This document shows positions 43,534-51,801 of a DNA stretch of 64,000 nt, piece by piece (position 1 is the stretch's first letter; every line of letters begins with the position of its first letter). Source of the DNA: GWE2-42-39 sp034003625 (lineage in GTDB: Bacteria > Bacteroidota > Bacteroidia > Bacteroidales > Prolixibacteraceae). The notes below the pieces were generated by a model. That model saw only the letters and a program-made list of their open reading frames with translations. It ran no database searches and had not been told where the DNA came from. A program made the position numbers and the translations under genes. The stretch is from positions 124,001-188,000 of the forward strand of contig JAVEYG010000003.1 in the NCBI GenBank assembly GCA_034003625.1. Direction: 5' to 3'.

Positions 43534-44208
43534 TCAGTTTTGCAGCAGGTTATTCATTTTTTCCTTGTCGGAAATTTTAATATAACGGCGCTGTAATTCA
43601 ATGTATCCGTCTCTGCTCATCTCTCCCAATGCCCTGGCCAGCGCAGGTCGGGTCACTCCAAAAAATTCAGCCATTTGCCCCTGTGAGTGAGGTATTTCTA
43701 CAACCTGCAAACGATCGCCGGCCTGTTCCAGCAGATAATGGGCTATTTTCTGTTTGATGGTGCGGAACGATAAAAATTTCAGCTTTTGCGAAAGAAATTG
43801 TGCCCGTGTCGAGATGGCATTCAGGTAATTGTTCAGTATTTGCGTATCTCGCTGAAGCAGTTTGACGAACTCTTGTTTCGGGATACTTACAATTTCTACC
43901 GTGTTATTGGCAACCACTGTTACCGGAAACTGATTGTTTTTTCCGAACAGAAATGCCGTAGCAAGCGGATTCGGAGCTTCAATATCTTCAATTTTAATCG
44001 TTTTTCCTGAATAATCGCTCATTTCAGCCTTCACACTTCCGAGCTGTACAATGTTTAGCCGGTCGCACACATCGCCTGCAGTGATTATCAACTCATCTTT
44101 TGAATATTTTTTTACCTGGAAATGAATGTCCCTGAAAAGATCTTCCAGCCGGATTTCGGATATTCCCCTGAATACAGGCGATTGCGATAAAATAGAATAA
44201 TCAGTCAT
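43534..44208 (-). CDS. Crp/Fnr-family transcriptional regulator
   Basis: A 224-residue regulator. Residues 1-120 form a cyclic-nucleotide-like sensor domain, with no FNR-type N-terminal cysteine cluster; residues ~150-215 form a Crp-type winged HTH (PHSQGQMAEFFGVTRPALARALGEMSRDGYIE). The ATG at 44208 (MTDYSILSQSPVF) fits the family; the open frame extends upstream without support. It is divergent from a 4Fe-4S protein gene, and a palindromic operator candidate lies between them, suggesting auto- and cross-regulation. Ligand could be heme, NO or a redox signal; none is shown by sequence. Confidence 0.9.
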   Translation of the reverse strand: MTDYSILSQSPVFRGISEIRLEDLFRDIHFQVKKYSKDELIITAGDVCDRLNIVQLGSVKAEMSDYSGKTIKIEDIEAPNPLATAFLFGKNNQFPVTVVANNTVEIVSIPKQEFVKLLQRDTQILNNYLNAISTRAQFLSQKLKFLSFRTIKQKIAHYLLEQAGDRLQVVEIPHSQGQMAEFFGVTRPALARALGEMSRDGYIELQRRYIKISDKEKMNNLLQN

Positions 44209-44221
44209 AAAAATGCAGTGT

Positions 44222-44239
44222 TTGTAACAAATGGTACAA
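44222..44239. promoter_or_regulatory. Candidate Crp/Fnr-type operator
   Basis: TTGTAACAAATGGTACAA is an 18-base near-palindrome with 7 of 9 possible pairs. It lies 13 bases upstream of the regulator's ATG and 50 bases upstream of the divergent Fe-S gene, the expected place for an autoregulatory Crp/Fnr site. Confidence 0.45.
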
Positions 44240-44289
44240 CCTAACAAACGATAAACCGGTTCTTTTGTTCTTGAAAAATATGAAAAAGT

Positions 44290-45174
44290 ATGATACGGGA
44301 GATTGTGAAAATTGACGAAGATAAGTGCAACGGATGCGGCGTTTGTGTGCCGAACTGCCACGAAGGGGCTTTACAGATCATTGACGGAAAGGCCCGGTTG
44401 ATCAGCGAACTGATGTGCGACGGACTGGGCGCCTGCCTGGGGCATTGCCCCGAAGGTGCTATTGAAATTGAAAAGCGGGAGGCCGAAGAATACGATGAAG
44501 TGACAGTTATTCAGCAAATGATTCCCAAAGGGAAAAATACACTGATTGCCCATTTAAAGCATTTGAAAGAACACGACGAACATGTGTTTCTTAAACAGGC
44601 TGTTGAGTATTTGCGTGCCAACGAAGGAATCCATCGATTAAATGTTGCAGAGATTACGCGGGAAGTGCACTCGCATTCAAAGGCACACGATCATGCCGAA
44701 GGGGGGTGCGGAGGCGGTTGTCCGGGATCGGCGCCGGTAAGTTTTGCACCTCATAATTTTCGGATGGCTCCCGAAGCGACCGGCGCTATTCAGTCGGAGT
44801 TGCAGCAGTGGCCGGTGCAAATGCACCTGATCAATCCGGCTGCCGGTTATTTTCACGGACAGGACATGGTTTTGGCTGCCGACTGTGCAGCCTTCAGTCA
44901 CGGCGATTTTCACCGTACTTTTCTGCGTGGTAAAAAGCTGGTTATTGCCTGTCCGAAACTCGATTCAGGAAAAGATATTTATGTGGAAAAAATCCGTCGT
45001 CTGATCGACGAATCAAAAATAAATACCTTGACAATTATCATGATGGAAGTACCTTGTTGCAGCGGATTGAGCCAACTGGTGAAAATTGCACAGTCGCAGT
45101 CAACCCGTAAAATTCCGGTAAAAGAGGTGATTATCGGCATTCGGGGCGATGTGCTTTCTGAAGAATGGGCATGA
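44290..45174 (+). CDS. 4Fe-4S dicluster protein with Cys-rich linker
   Basis: A 294-residue protein. The first ferredoxin motif is complete (C13, C16, C19, C23: CNGCGVCVPNC). The second lacks one ligand: C43, C49 and C53 in CDGLGACLGHCP, with leucine where the second cysteine would be. A histidine- and glycine-rich linker with GGCGGGCPGS follows (about 130-155). The C-terminal domain (about 160-294) has further cysteines in CPKLD and PCCSGL. This architecture recurs next to Crp/Fnr genes in anaerobes and may be a redox-responsive Fe-S or NO/hydroxylamine-related protein; the function is unproven. ATG at 44290. Confidence 0.85.
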   Translation: MIREIVKIDEDKCNGCGVCVPNCHEGALQIIDGKARLISELMCDGLGACLGHCPEGAIEIEKREAEEYDEVTVIQQMIPKGKNTLIAHLKHLKEHDEHVFLKQAVEYLRANEGIHRLNVAEITREVHSHSKAHDHAEGGCGGGCPGSAPVSFAPHNFRMAPEATGAIQSELQQWPVQMHLINPAAGYFHGQDMVLAADCAAFSHGDFHRTFLRGKKLVIACPKLDSGKDIYVEKIRRLIDESKINTLTIIMMEVPCCSGLSQLVKIAQSQSTRKIPVKEVIIGIRGDVLSEEWA

Positions 45175-45483
45175 AAAATAGATTGATTGCGCTTGCAGTC
45201 AAATATGGGGTAAGATAGGGAAGGTTCGTATGAAACCGGGGCATTTGTTCCGGTTTTCTTATTTTAATACTGTCAGTAATGGCAGAATAAAACAACGGGT
45301 CTTTCAAACATTCTTTTCCTGCCATTGTTTTACTCCTTAAAAGATGCTTAAAAATATGATCTGAATTTTGAGTTCCGGGTTGTTTCCTGAAAGGTCGGTA
45401 TCGAACCACTCCATATTGAGAAAATACTTCCTGGCAAAATAATTACAGAAAGAAAGTATAACTGACTTAATATTGAAATAAAG
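45175..45483. other. Gene-free gap before the TonB receptor
   Basis: This 309-base stretch holds a terminator for the Fe-S gene (45233-45262) and a long-range inverted repeat AATGGCAG (45278-45285) / CTGCCATT (45319-45326) with a 33-base loop of unknown meaning. No coding frame with credible features was seen, and no known riboswitch was recognised. Confidence 0.5.
45233..45262 (+). terminator. Terminator after the 4Fe-4S gene
   Basis: AAACCGG (45233-45239) pairs with CCGGTTT (45250-45256) across a 10-base loop, followed by TCTTATTTT. Confidence 0.6.
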
Positions 45484-47811
45484 ATGAATGTATATAAATC
45501 TCTGTTCTTTGCAATTCTGAGTTCTTTTGTTGTGTTACATACACGAGCGCAGCATACAGACGCCAATGTTTTCGGCGATGTAAAATCGGATGCAAACAAT
45601 GAACACATCCCCTTTGTAAATATTTATATTGAAGGGACCAACATCGGCACCACAACCGACCAGACCGGTCATTACATGATGATCGACCTCCCGGAAGGAA
45701 CGCATGTAATTGTTGCTAAATCGCTGGGTTATCTGACGGCAAAAGATACTGTCACGGTTCGAAAGGGACAAAGCCGGGAGATAAATTTTATGCTGAAGGA
45801 AGAAACCATGGCGATCAATGAAGTGGTAATTACCGGTACGAAAACCTTCAAGCGGCAAACCGATTCTCCTGTCATTGTAAATATTCTGGACAGCAAATCG
45901 CTGGATATGGTGCAGGCCGGAAATATATCGGAAGGCCTTCGTTTTCAGCCTGGTTTGCGGGTGGAAACCGATTGCCAGACGTGTAATTACACCCAGTTGC
46001 GTATGAACGGGCTGGGAGGCGGCTATTCCCAAATCCTGATTAACGGGCGGCCTGTTTTTAGTCCGCTGACCGGCCTGTACGGGATGGAACAAATACCCAC
46101 CAACATGGTCGACCGGATCGAGGTAGTTCGCGGGGGAGGTTCAGCTTTGTACGGCTCCAGCGCCATCGGGGGGACCGTTAATATTATTACCCGGATACCA
46201 CAGGAAGCAGCTTACGATTTCAGCGTGTCGTCCCAGAATATCAATGGAAAAGCAAACGATGTTATTTTTACCGGGAACATCAATATGCTGACGCACAAAC
46301 GAAATGCAGGAGCGTCGGTTTTTGTAAACCGCAGGTTACGTGAAGAATACGATCATAATGGCGATAATTTCTCGGAAATGCCCGAACTGAAAGAAAATTC
46401 ATTTGGGGCAAATATCTTTTACAAGCCCGACCAAAATCAAAAACTTGAAGTCAATTTTACCAGTTTGAATGAATACCGTTATGGCGGAGAAATGGTGAAC
46501 AAAGCGGCATATCTTGCTCAGCAATCGGAAGAACGCACCCACAATGTGCTTATGGGAGGGCTCGATTATCAAATCAATTTTAATGAAGACAAGAGTTCGT
46601 TTATTGCATACCTGGCCGGGCAGTATACCAACCGGATTCATTATACCGGTATTGTTCCGGATGAACCTGCAGACATTGAGGCACATCTGGCCAATCCGCC
46701 GTATGGTTACACCGATAACACAACTTTGCAGGTTGGCGTTCAGGTTAATCACCGGTTACGGGAATTTTTCAGCGGAACCAATGTGTTGACTTTCGGTACG
46801 GAATATGTTTTCGATGATGTGTTTGATACCATTCCTTCGTACAATTACGAAACCGATCAGATCACCAAAAACGTTGGCGGGTTTGCACAAAGCGACTGGC
46901 AGATTGCCCCGAATACAAATTTGTTGACCGGAATCCGAATTGATAAGCACAATCTGGTGGATAAAGTTATTGTCAGTCCACGGGTGTCATTTCTTCATAA
47001 AGTGAAAGATTATACTCAGATCCGGTTGACCTGGGGAACCGGGTTTCGCGCGCCACAGGCGTTCGATACCGACATGCACATTGCTTTTGCCGGAGGGGGC
47101 GTATCGCGTATTTCGCTGGCCGATAACCTGACCCATGAACGGTCGAACAGTTTCAGCGGGTCGGTTAATTTCGACAGGCCCACGGAACGGTTTATCGTGG
47201 GATTTACGCTGGAAAGTTTTTATACCAAGCTAAATGATGCTTTTTACCTGCATCCTATCGGTGAGGACGAATTTGGACAGCGTTTCGAGAAACGCAATGG
47301 CGACGGAGCTTCTGTTCAGGGAGGAACCCTTGAACTTCGGGCGAATTACAATCGAAAAGTACAACTGGAAGCAGGTGTTACCCTGCAATCGAGTTTATAC
47401 GATAAACCCGTTGAAAATATTGAGGGACTGGAAGCAAAACGCGAGTTTTTACGGGCCCCCAATGAATATGGTTATCTCACTTTGATGTTTACTCCCAGTC
47501 AGAAAATTAACGCTTCGGTCAGCAGTGTGTACACCGGCCCGATGGAACTGGTGCATTATGCAGGCGCTCCCGGGCAAACAATAGATAAATACGTCACTTC
47601 TCCATCGTTTACCGAGTTGAATTTTAAACTGGGGTATACATTTAATCTTGAGTCGGTTGACTCGGGACTCGAAATTTTTGGCGGGGTGAAGAACCTGACG
47701 AATGCTTTTCAGGATGATTTCGATTCGGGCAAAAACCGCGATAGCAATTACGTTTACGGGCCGGGAGCTCCGCGAACTATTTATATCGGCATGAGGGTGA
47801 AATCGTTCTGA
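45484..47811 (+). CDS. TonB-dependent outer-membrane receptor
   Basis: A 775-residue outer-membrane receptor: signal peptide (about 1-22, ending TRAQ), CarboxypepD_reg-like domain (about 29-107), plug domain (about 120-230) with GGGSALYGSSAIGGTVNIITR, and a 22-strand barrel ending in an aromatic C-terminus (IGMRVKSF). Within the plug is C164-x2-C167 (ETDCQTCNYTQLRMNGL), a motif shared by a subgroup of Bacteroidota receptors of unknown cargo. No SusD partner follows, so a siderophore, heme, metal or vitamin is more likely than a glycan. ATG at 45484. It lies beside the Crp/Fnr-Fe-S pair but with a terminator between. Confidence 0.93.
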   Translation: MNVYKSLFFAILSSFVVLHTRAQHTDANVFGDVKSDANNEHIPFVNIYIEGTNIGTTTDQTGHYMMIDLPEGTHVIVAKSLGYLTAKDTVTVRKGQSREINFMLKEETMAINEVVITGTKTFKRQTDSPVIVNILDSKSLDMVQAGNISEGLRFQPGLRVETDCQTCNYTQLRMNGLGGGYSQILINGRPVFSPLTGLYGMEQIPTNMVDRIEVVRGGGSALYGSSAIGGTVNIITRIPQEAAYDFSVSSQNINGKANDVIFTGNINMLTHKRNAGASVFVNRRLREEYDHNGDNFSEMPELKENSFGANIFYKPDQNQKLEVNFTSLNEYRYGGEMVNKAAYLAQQSEERTHNVLMGGLDYQINFNEDKSSFIAYLAGQYTNRIHYTGIVPDEPADIEAHLANPPYGYTDNTTLQVGVQVNHRLREFFSGTNVLTFGTEYVFDDVFDTIPSYNYETDQITKNVGGFAQSDWQIAPNTNLLTGIRIDKHNLVDKVIVSPRVSFLHKVKDYTQIRLTWGTGFRAPQAFDTDMHIAFAGGGVSRISLADNLTHERSNSFSGSVNFDRPTERFIVGFTLESFYTKLNDAFYLHPIGEDEFGQRFEKRNGDGASVQGGTLELRANYNRKVQLEAGVTLQSSLYDKPVENIEGLEAKREFLRAPNEYGYLTLMFTPSQKINASVSSVYTGPMELVHYAGAPGQTIDKYVTSPSFTELNFKLGYTFNLESVDSGLEIFGGVKNLTNAFQDDFDSGKNRDSNYVYGPGAPRTIYIGMRVKSF

Positions 47812-47853
47812 TTCCGGGAGCAGGGAGGATAAAACTTTTCCGTATATAGTTTG

Positions 47854-48726
47854 TTATTTCCCCATCCGGAAAAGGATTTCCTTTTCTTCCCTGCTTAGCG
47901 AATCATAACCCGATTTGCTGATTTTTTCGAGTATTTCGTTGATCTGTTCCTGCTGTGCGTTTTTACGGCGGTTGTAATCAATATCGCGGTTCCCGGCGCT
48001 ACGGTAAGTGATTTTTACTTTTGGCTTCGGCTTCAGCCATTTGGCAACGGTATCAATCAGCAGGTTGAGACCTTTCGAAATGTCGGTTCCTTTTTTATAC
48101 TGAAGTGCGAAAATCATTCCAAGGAAAGCGCCACCCAAATGGGCCAGGTTTCCGCCTGCATTCGATGTGGAAATACCAATGATGTACATTACTACCGAAA
48201 CCAGCGCGATGTATTTCATTTTTACCGGGCCGATGAACATCAGGTAAATCACGTGATTGGGCACATACACGCCCACCGCGATCACGATGGCGATGACCGC
48301 CGCCGAAGCGCCCAACAGCTGCGATGCAACCAGCACATTCTCGAATGCCGGAAAAAGATTATAGGCCAACAGGTAAAACAAACCTCCGCTAATACCGCCC
48401 AACAGGTAGACGCTTAAAAGTTTCTGTCCGTCGAAATACGAGAGGAAGATGCGCCCCAGCCAGTAGAGCCAAAGGATGTTAAAAAGAATATGAAGAAAGC
48501 CAAAATGCAGGAACATATAGGTGATGATCGTCCACGGGCGCGACAGCAGCTGCCCCACATCGGCAGGCATGGCCAGCCAGTTGATCAGGGAGAATTCCTG
48601 TCCCGACAAGAAATAAAAAACATTGATGACCCGTATCAGCAGAAAAACGCCAATGTTAATGTAAATCAGTCGGGTCAGGGTTGAACCTTCACGGAACGAT
48701 CCCTTTATTTCATCAATAATGCTCAT
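47854..48726 (-). CDS. Rhomboid-family intramembrane serine protease
   Basis: A 290-residue protein with six to seven TM helices. The catalytic serine sits in LGASAAVIA (G-x-S-A instead of the usual G-x-S-G) and the catalytic histidine in GGNLAHLGGAF, so the dyad is complete. The C-terminal ~65 residues form a basic, charged cytoplasmic tail (RRKNAQQEQINEILEKISKSGYDSLSREEKEIL) of the type seen in rhomboids of this phylum. It cleaves membrane proteins at the membrane plane; substrates unknown. It follows the second rhomboid gene after 18 bases. Confidence 0.9.
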   Translation of the reverse strand: MSIIDEIKGSFREGSTLTRLIYINIGVFLLIRVINVFYFLSGQEFSLINWLAMPADVGQLLSRPWTIITYMFLHFGFLHILFNILWLYWLGRIFLSYFDGQKLLSVYLLGGISGGLFYLLAYNLFPAFENVLVASQLLGASAAVIAIVIAVGVYVPNHVIYLMFIGPVKMKYIALVSVVMYIIGISTSNAGGNLAHLGGAFLGMIFALQYKKGTDISKGLNLLIDTVAKWLKPKPKVKITYRSAGNRDIDYNRRKNAQQEQINEILEKISKSGYDSLSREEKEILFRMGK

Positions 48727-48744
48727 TCTTTCAGAAGAAAACCG

Positions 48745-49485
48745 TTAGTAAAAACTACGCGAATTTTTGTTCCAGTATTTAATTAGGATAAAACCAAAGA
48801 TCATCCCGCCGAGGTGTGCAAAATGCGCGATATTACTGGCCGACTGGGTCAGTCCGAGGTATAGTTCCAATACCCCGTACCCGATCACAAAATATTTGGC
48901 TTTTATCGGGATGGGGGGGAATAAAAGCATCAGCTGTGTGTTCGGGAAGAGCATCCCAAAACCGAGCAGCACGCCGTATACCGCGCCCGATGCGCCTACG
49001 GTGGGAGTGTTGATCACTGCATTTAGTTTGGCCATCAACGGGTCGCTAAAGTTTTTGCCCTGGTCCCAGGCCGCAGCCCCTTCACGTAAAACCAGGTCGA
49101 CCATTTCGGGCGATATTTTCCCGACCAGCGACTGGTATTCCAAGAAATTGACGAACGAGTGAATGGCCGCAGCGCCCAGACCGGTTACAAAATAATATAC
49201 GAAGAAACGTTTTGGCCCCCACACGCTTTCCAGTACGCGGCCAAACATCCACAAGGCGAACATATTAAAGAAAATGTGGGTAATGCCGCCGTGCATAAAC
49301 ATGTGGCTGACTAACTGAAATGGCCTGAATTTTTCGGAACTGAAATAATGAAGCCCCAATGTGTCGACCAAATCGACGCTCCGCAGGCTCAAAACATAGG
49401 TTGCCATCAACATCAGCACGTTGATGATAATGAGATTTTTCACCACGGGAGGGGTTGCGCTGAAACCGGACCTGTAATTTTGCAT
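48745..49485 (-). CDS. Rhomboid-family intramembrane serine protease
   Basis: A 246-residue rhomboid with six or seven TM helices. The catalytic serine is in VGASGAVYGVL and the histidine in AHFAHLGGMIFG; FMHGGITHIFFNMFALWMFG is the classic second-helix signature. Tandem with the 290-residue rhomboid downstream, likely one transcript; the two could form a complex or have different substrates. ATG at 49485, divergent in neither side: mutL follows upstream in coordinates on the same strand 83 bases away. Confidence 0.93.
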   Translation of the reverse strand: MQNYRSGFSATPPVVKNLIIINVLMLMATYVLSLRSVDLVDTLGLHYFSSEKFRPFQLVSHMFMHGGITHIFFNMFALWMFGRVLESVWGPKRFFVYYFVTGLGAAAIHSFVNFLEYQSLVGKISPEMVDLVLREGAAAWDQGKNFSDPLMAKLNAVINTPTVGASGAVYGVLLGFGMLFPNTQLMLLFPPIPIKAKYFVIGYGVLELYLGLTQSASNIAHFAHLGGMIFGFILIKYWNKNSRSFY

Positions 49486-49568
49486 GATAAATATCGTTTC
49501 GTTTGCGGCTACAATAGCCAGACCAAATTTTTATATTCGTTGCGCCGCGTATTTTCCGCGACAGATTG

Positions 49569-51416
49569 TCACTTTAGCATTTTTTCAAACTCGTCGACCG
49601 GCAGTATCGACAATATTTTTTTGCCCGTTGGCGAGAAGTTGGGCGTCTGACAGGCAAACAGATTGTCTATCAGTTCGCTTATCTCGTCCGGTTGCAGGGC
49701 CTGCCCATAGTTGATGGCCGAAGCTTTTGCCAGCGATATGGCCACCTTTTCGCGGGCTTTTTCTTTTACATCCGGAACACTTTGTTTGTATTCTTCCAGC
49801 AGGCTTTCGATTACTTCCTGTGGCGAATTGGTATTCAGCATGCCCGGTGTTCCGTTTATAATAAAAGTATTGTTGCCAAATTCGCGAACATCGAAACCCA
49901 GCGCTTTCAGGTCGTCGAGAATGCTGGTCAGTAAGGCAGCATCCGAAGCATTCAGCTCGAACGTATGCGGGAATAATTGCTGCTGACTGGCCACTTCGTT
50001 CGATTTCAGTACATTCATGAATTGCTCGAACAGGATGCGCTCGTGCGCCCGCTTTTGGTCGATGACCATCAACCCCGATTTCACAGGGGTCAGGATGTAC
50101 CTGTTTTTAAACTGGATGAAATTTTTTCCTGAAAACTTTTCCGGCCCCTGCATTTGCGTTTGCACCGCTTCCGCCGGTGTTTCAGGGTAAGCCGAAAGCC
50201 GGTCTGTATTTTCATCTCCCAGACCGGCATATAATTTTTCCCAATTTGCGGTGTTTGCCCTGTCGGTTGGCGAATAAGGCGAATAACTGCGCGAAGTTTT
50301 CTCCGGTTCAAACGGGTTGTAATCGGGGTTAAATTTTATTTCCGGAGGAGTTATTTCCGAAAAATCTTTTTTGGGCAACGGAATCTCAACGCTCCCGGCC
50401 TGGTCGAAGTCGATAGAGGGCGCCACGTTAAACTTGCCCAGCGACTCGCGCAAAGCAGCATTGATGATCTGCCAGATCGCCATTTCGTTTTCAAATTTTA
50501 TTTCCGTCTTGGTCGGATGGATGTTGATGTCGATTTGGTCGGGCGGTATTTCAAAATAAATGAAGTACGACGGGATGGTGTCGGGCGGAAGTATTTTTTC
50601 GTAGGCTTGCATTACGGCGCGATGAAAAAACGGGTGTTTCATGTACCGTTGGTTCACGAAGAAAAACTGCTCGCCAAAAGTTTTCCGCGCATATTTGGGT
50701 TGCCCCACAAATCCTTTGATGTGTACCAGACTGGTCTCTGTATCAATCGGCACCAGGTTCTGGTTGATATTTTTACCAAACAGGCTGACAATACGTACCC
50801 GCCGGTTTGATGGTTGCAGCTCGTAAATGGCCGACTGGTTGTGGTACAACGATAGTCCCACTTCGGGGTTGGCCAGCGCCACCCGTTGAAACTCGATAAT
50901 GATGTGTTTCAGTTCAGCAGAATTGCTTTTCAGAAATTTGCGCCGTGCAGGCACGTTAAAAAACAGGTTTTTCACCTGAAGGTTAGTACCCGGGGCGCAA
51001 CTGGCCGGCTCTTGCGTAATCAGGTTTGAGCCGCTGATGTGTATGAAAGTTCCTACTTCCTCGTCGTGCGGTTTGGTGCGTAGTTCCACATCGGCAATGG
51101 CCGCGATGGAAGCCAGCGCCTCGCCGCGAAAACCCATTGTGCGGATGGCAAACAAATCGTTGGCCGAACGGATTTTTGAGGTCGCGTGCCGCTCGAAAGC
51201 CATGCGTGCATCGGTTCCCGACATGCCGCACCCGTTGTCGGTGACCTGGATAAGCGTTCGCCCGGCCTCTTTCAGGTTCACCTGTATTTTGGTGGCACCT
51301 GCATCGATGGCATTTTCAACCAGCTCTTTTATCACTGATGCAGGGCGTTGAATAACCTCCCCGGCAGCAATCTGGTTGGCGACCGAATCGGGTAAAAGCT
51401 GGATTATATCAGGCAC
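49569..51416 (-). CDS. mutL: DNA mismatch repair protein MutL
   Basis: A 615-residue MutL. The N-terminal GHKL ATPase has ELVENAIDAGATKI, TDNGCGM and TMGFRGEALASI motifs and a transducer domain up to about 330. A variable linker (about 340-430) precedes the dimerisation domain. The canonical endonuclease motif DQHA-x2-E reads DQKRAHERILFE here, and the late metal-binding CPHGRP region reads CQTPNFSPTGK, so endonuclease activity may be reduced or differently built. MutL couples MutS recognition to downstream repair. ATG at 51416; the small TM protein gene ends 9 bases upstream. Confidence 0.95.
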   Translation of the reverse strand: MPDIIQLLPDSVANQIAAGEVIQRPASVIKELVENAIDAGATKIQVNLKEAGRTLIQVTDNGCGMSGTDARMAFERHATSKIRSANDLFAIRTMGFRGEALASIAAIADVELRTKPHDEEVGTFIHISGSNLITQEPASCAPGTNLQVKNLFFNVPARRKFLKSNSAELKHIIIEFQRVALANPEVGLSLYHNQSAIYELQPSNRRVRIVSLFGKNINQNLVPIDTETSLVHIKGFVGQPKYARKTFGEQFFFVNQRYMKHPFFHRAVMQAYEKILPPDTIPSYFIYFEIPPDQIDINIHPTKTEIKFENEMAIWQIINAALRESLGKFNVAPSIDFDQAGSVEIPLPKKDFSEITPPEIKFNPDYNPFEPEKTSRSYSPYSPTDRANTANWEKLYAGLGDENTDRLSAYPETPAEAVQTQMQGPEKFSGKNFIQFKNRYILTPVKSGLMVIDQKRAHERILFEQFMNVLKSNEVASQQQLFPHTFELNASDAALLTSILDDLKALGFDVREFGNNTFIINGTPGMLNTNSPQEVIESLLEEYKQSVPDVKEKAREKVAISLAKASAINYGQALQPDEISELIDNLFACQTPNFSPTGKKILSILPVDEFEKMLK

Positions 51417-51425
51417 CGGAACAGA

Positions 51426-51725
51426 TTAAAAATAGAAAAACAACAAATAAAAAACCAAAGCCAGGATCAGGACCATGATGATCAGACGGGTGTTTGAACG
51501 ACGTTGTGCATCGCTTGCCGATCGCGAACGGTTGTTCATTGCCTGCCGGAAACTTCCCTTCAGGTTGGCTTTGTAATTGGCATCAAATTCTTTTTCTTCC
51601 ACAATGCCCAGTTCACGCCTGATGCGTTGTTCCCGTTCCTGCATTGCTTCCTTTTCGGGACTGTAATAACGGTACGGAATATAAAACGGTTTGCTTTTCG
51701 GTGTATGAAAAAATTTGCCTATCAT
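51426..51725 (-). CDS. Small protein with C-terminal TM helix
   Basis: A 99-residue protein of unknown family. The N-terminal two thirds are charged (KEAMQEREQRIRRELGIVEEKEFDA) and may form a short coiled coil; the last ~20 residues (LIIMVLILALVFYLLFFYF) form a TM anchor, giving a tail-anchored topology. It precedes mutL by 9 bases and probably shares its transcript. No functional clue beyond the neighbourhood. Confidence 0.75.
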   Translation of the reverse strand: MIGKFFHTPKSKPFYIPYRYYSPEKEAMQEREQRIRRELGIVEEKEFDANYKANLKGSFRQAMNNRSRSASDAQRRSNTRLIIMVLILALVFYLLFFYF

Positions 51726-51801
51726 CCTTGCTGATTTATTGAATTACAAAAATAGCATATCAGGCTCAAAGTCAAAAACAAAAAGATGAAAACGCCGCCG
51801 G

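Noticed and set aside
45131..45409. 92-residue minus-strand frame between the Fe-S gene and the TonB receptor
   Set aside because: It overlaps the Fe-S gene end and the terminator hairpin and shows no protein features.
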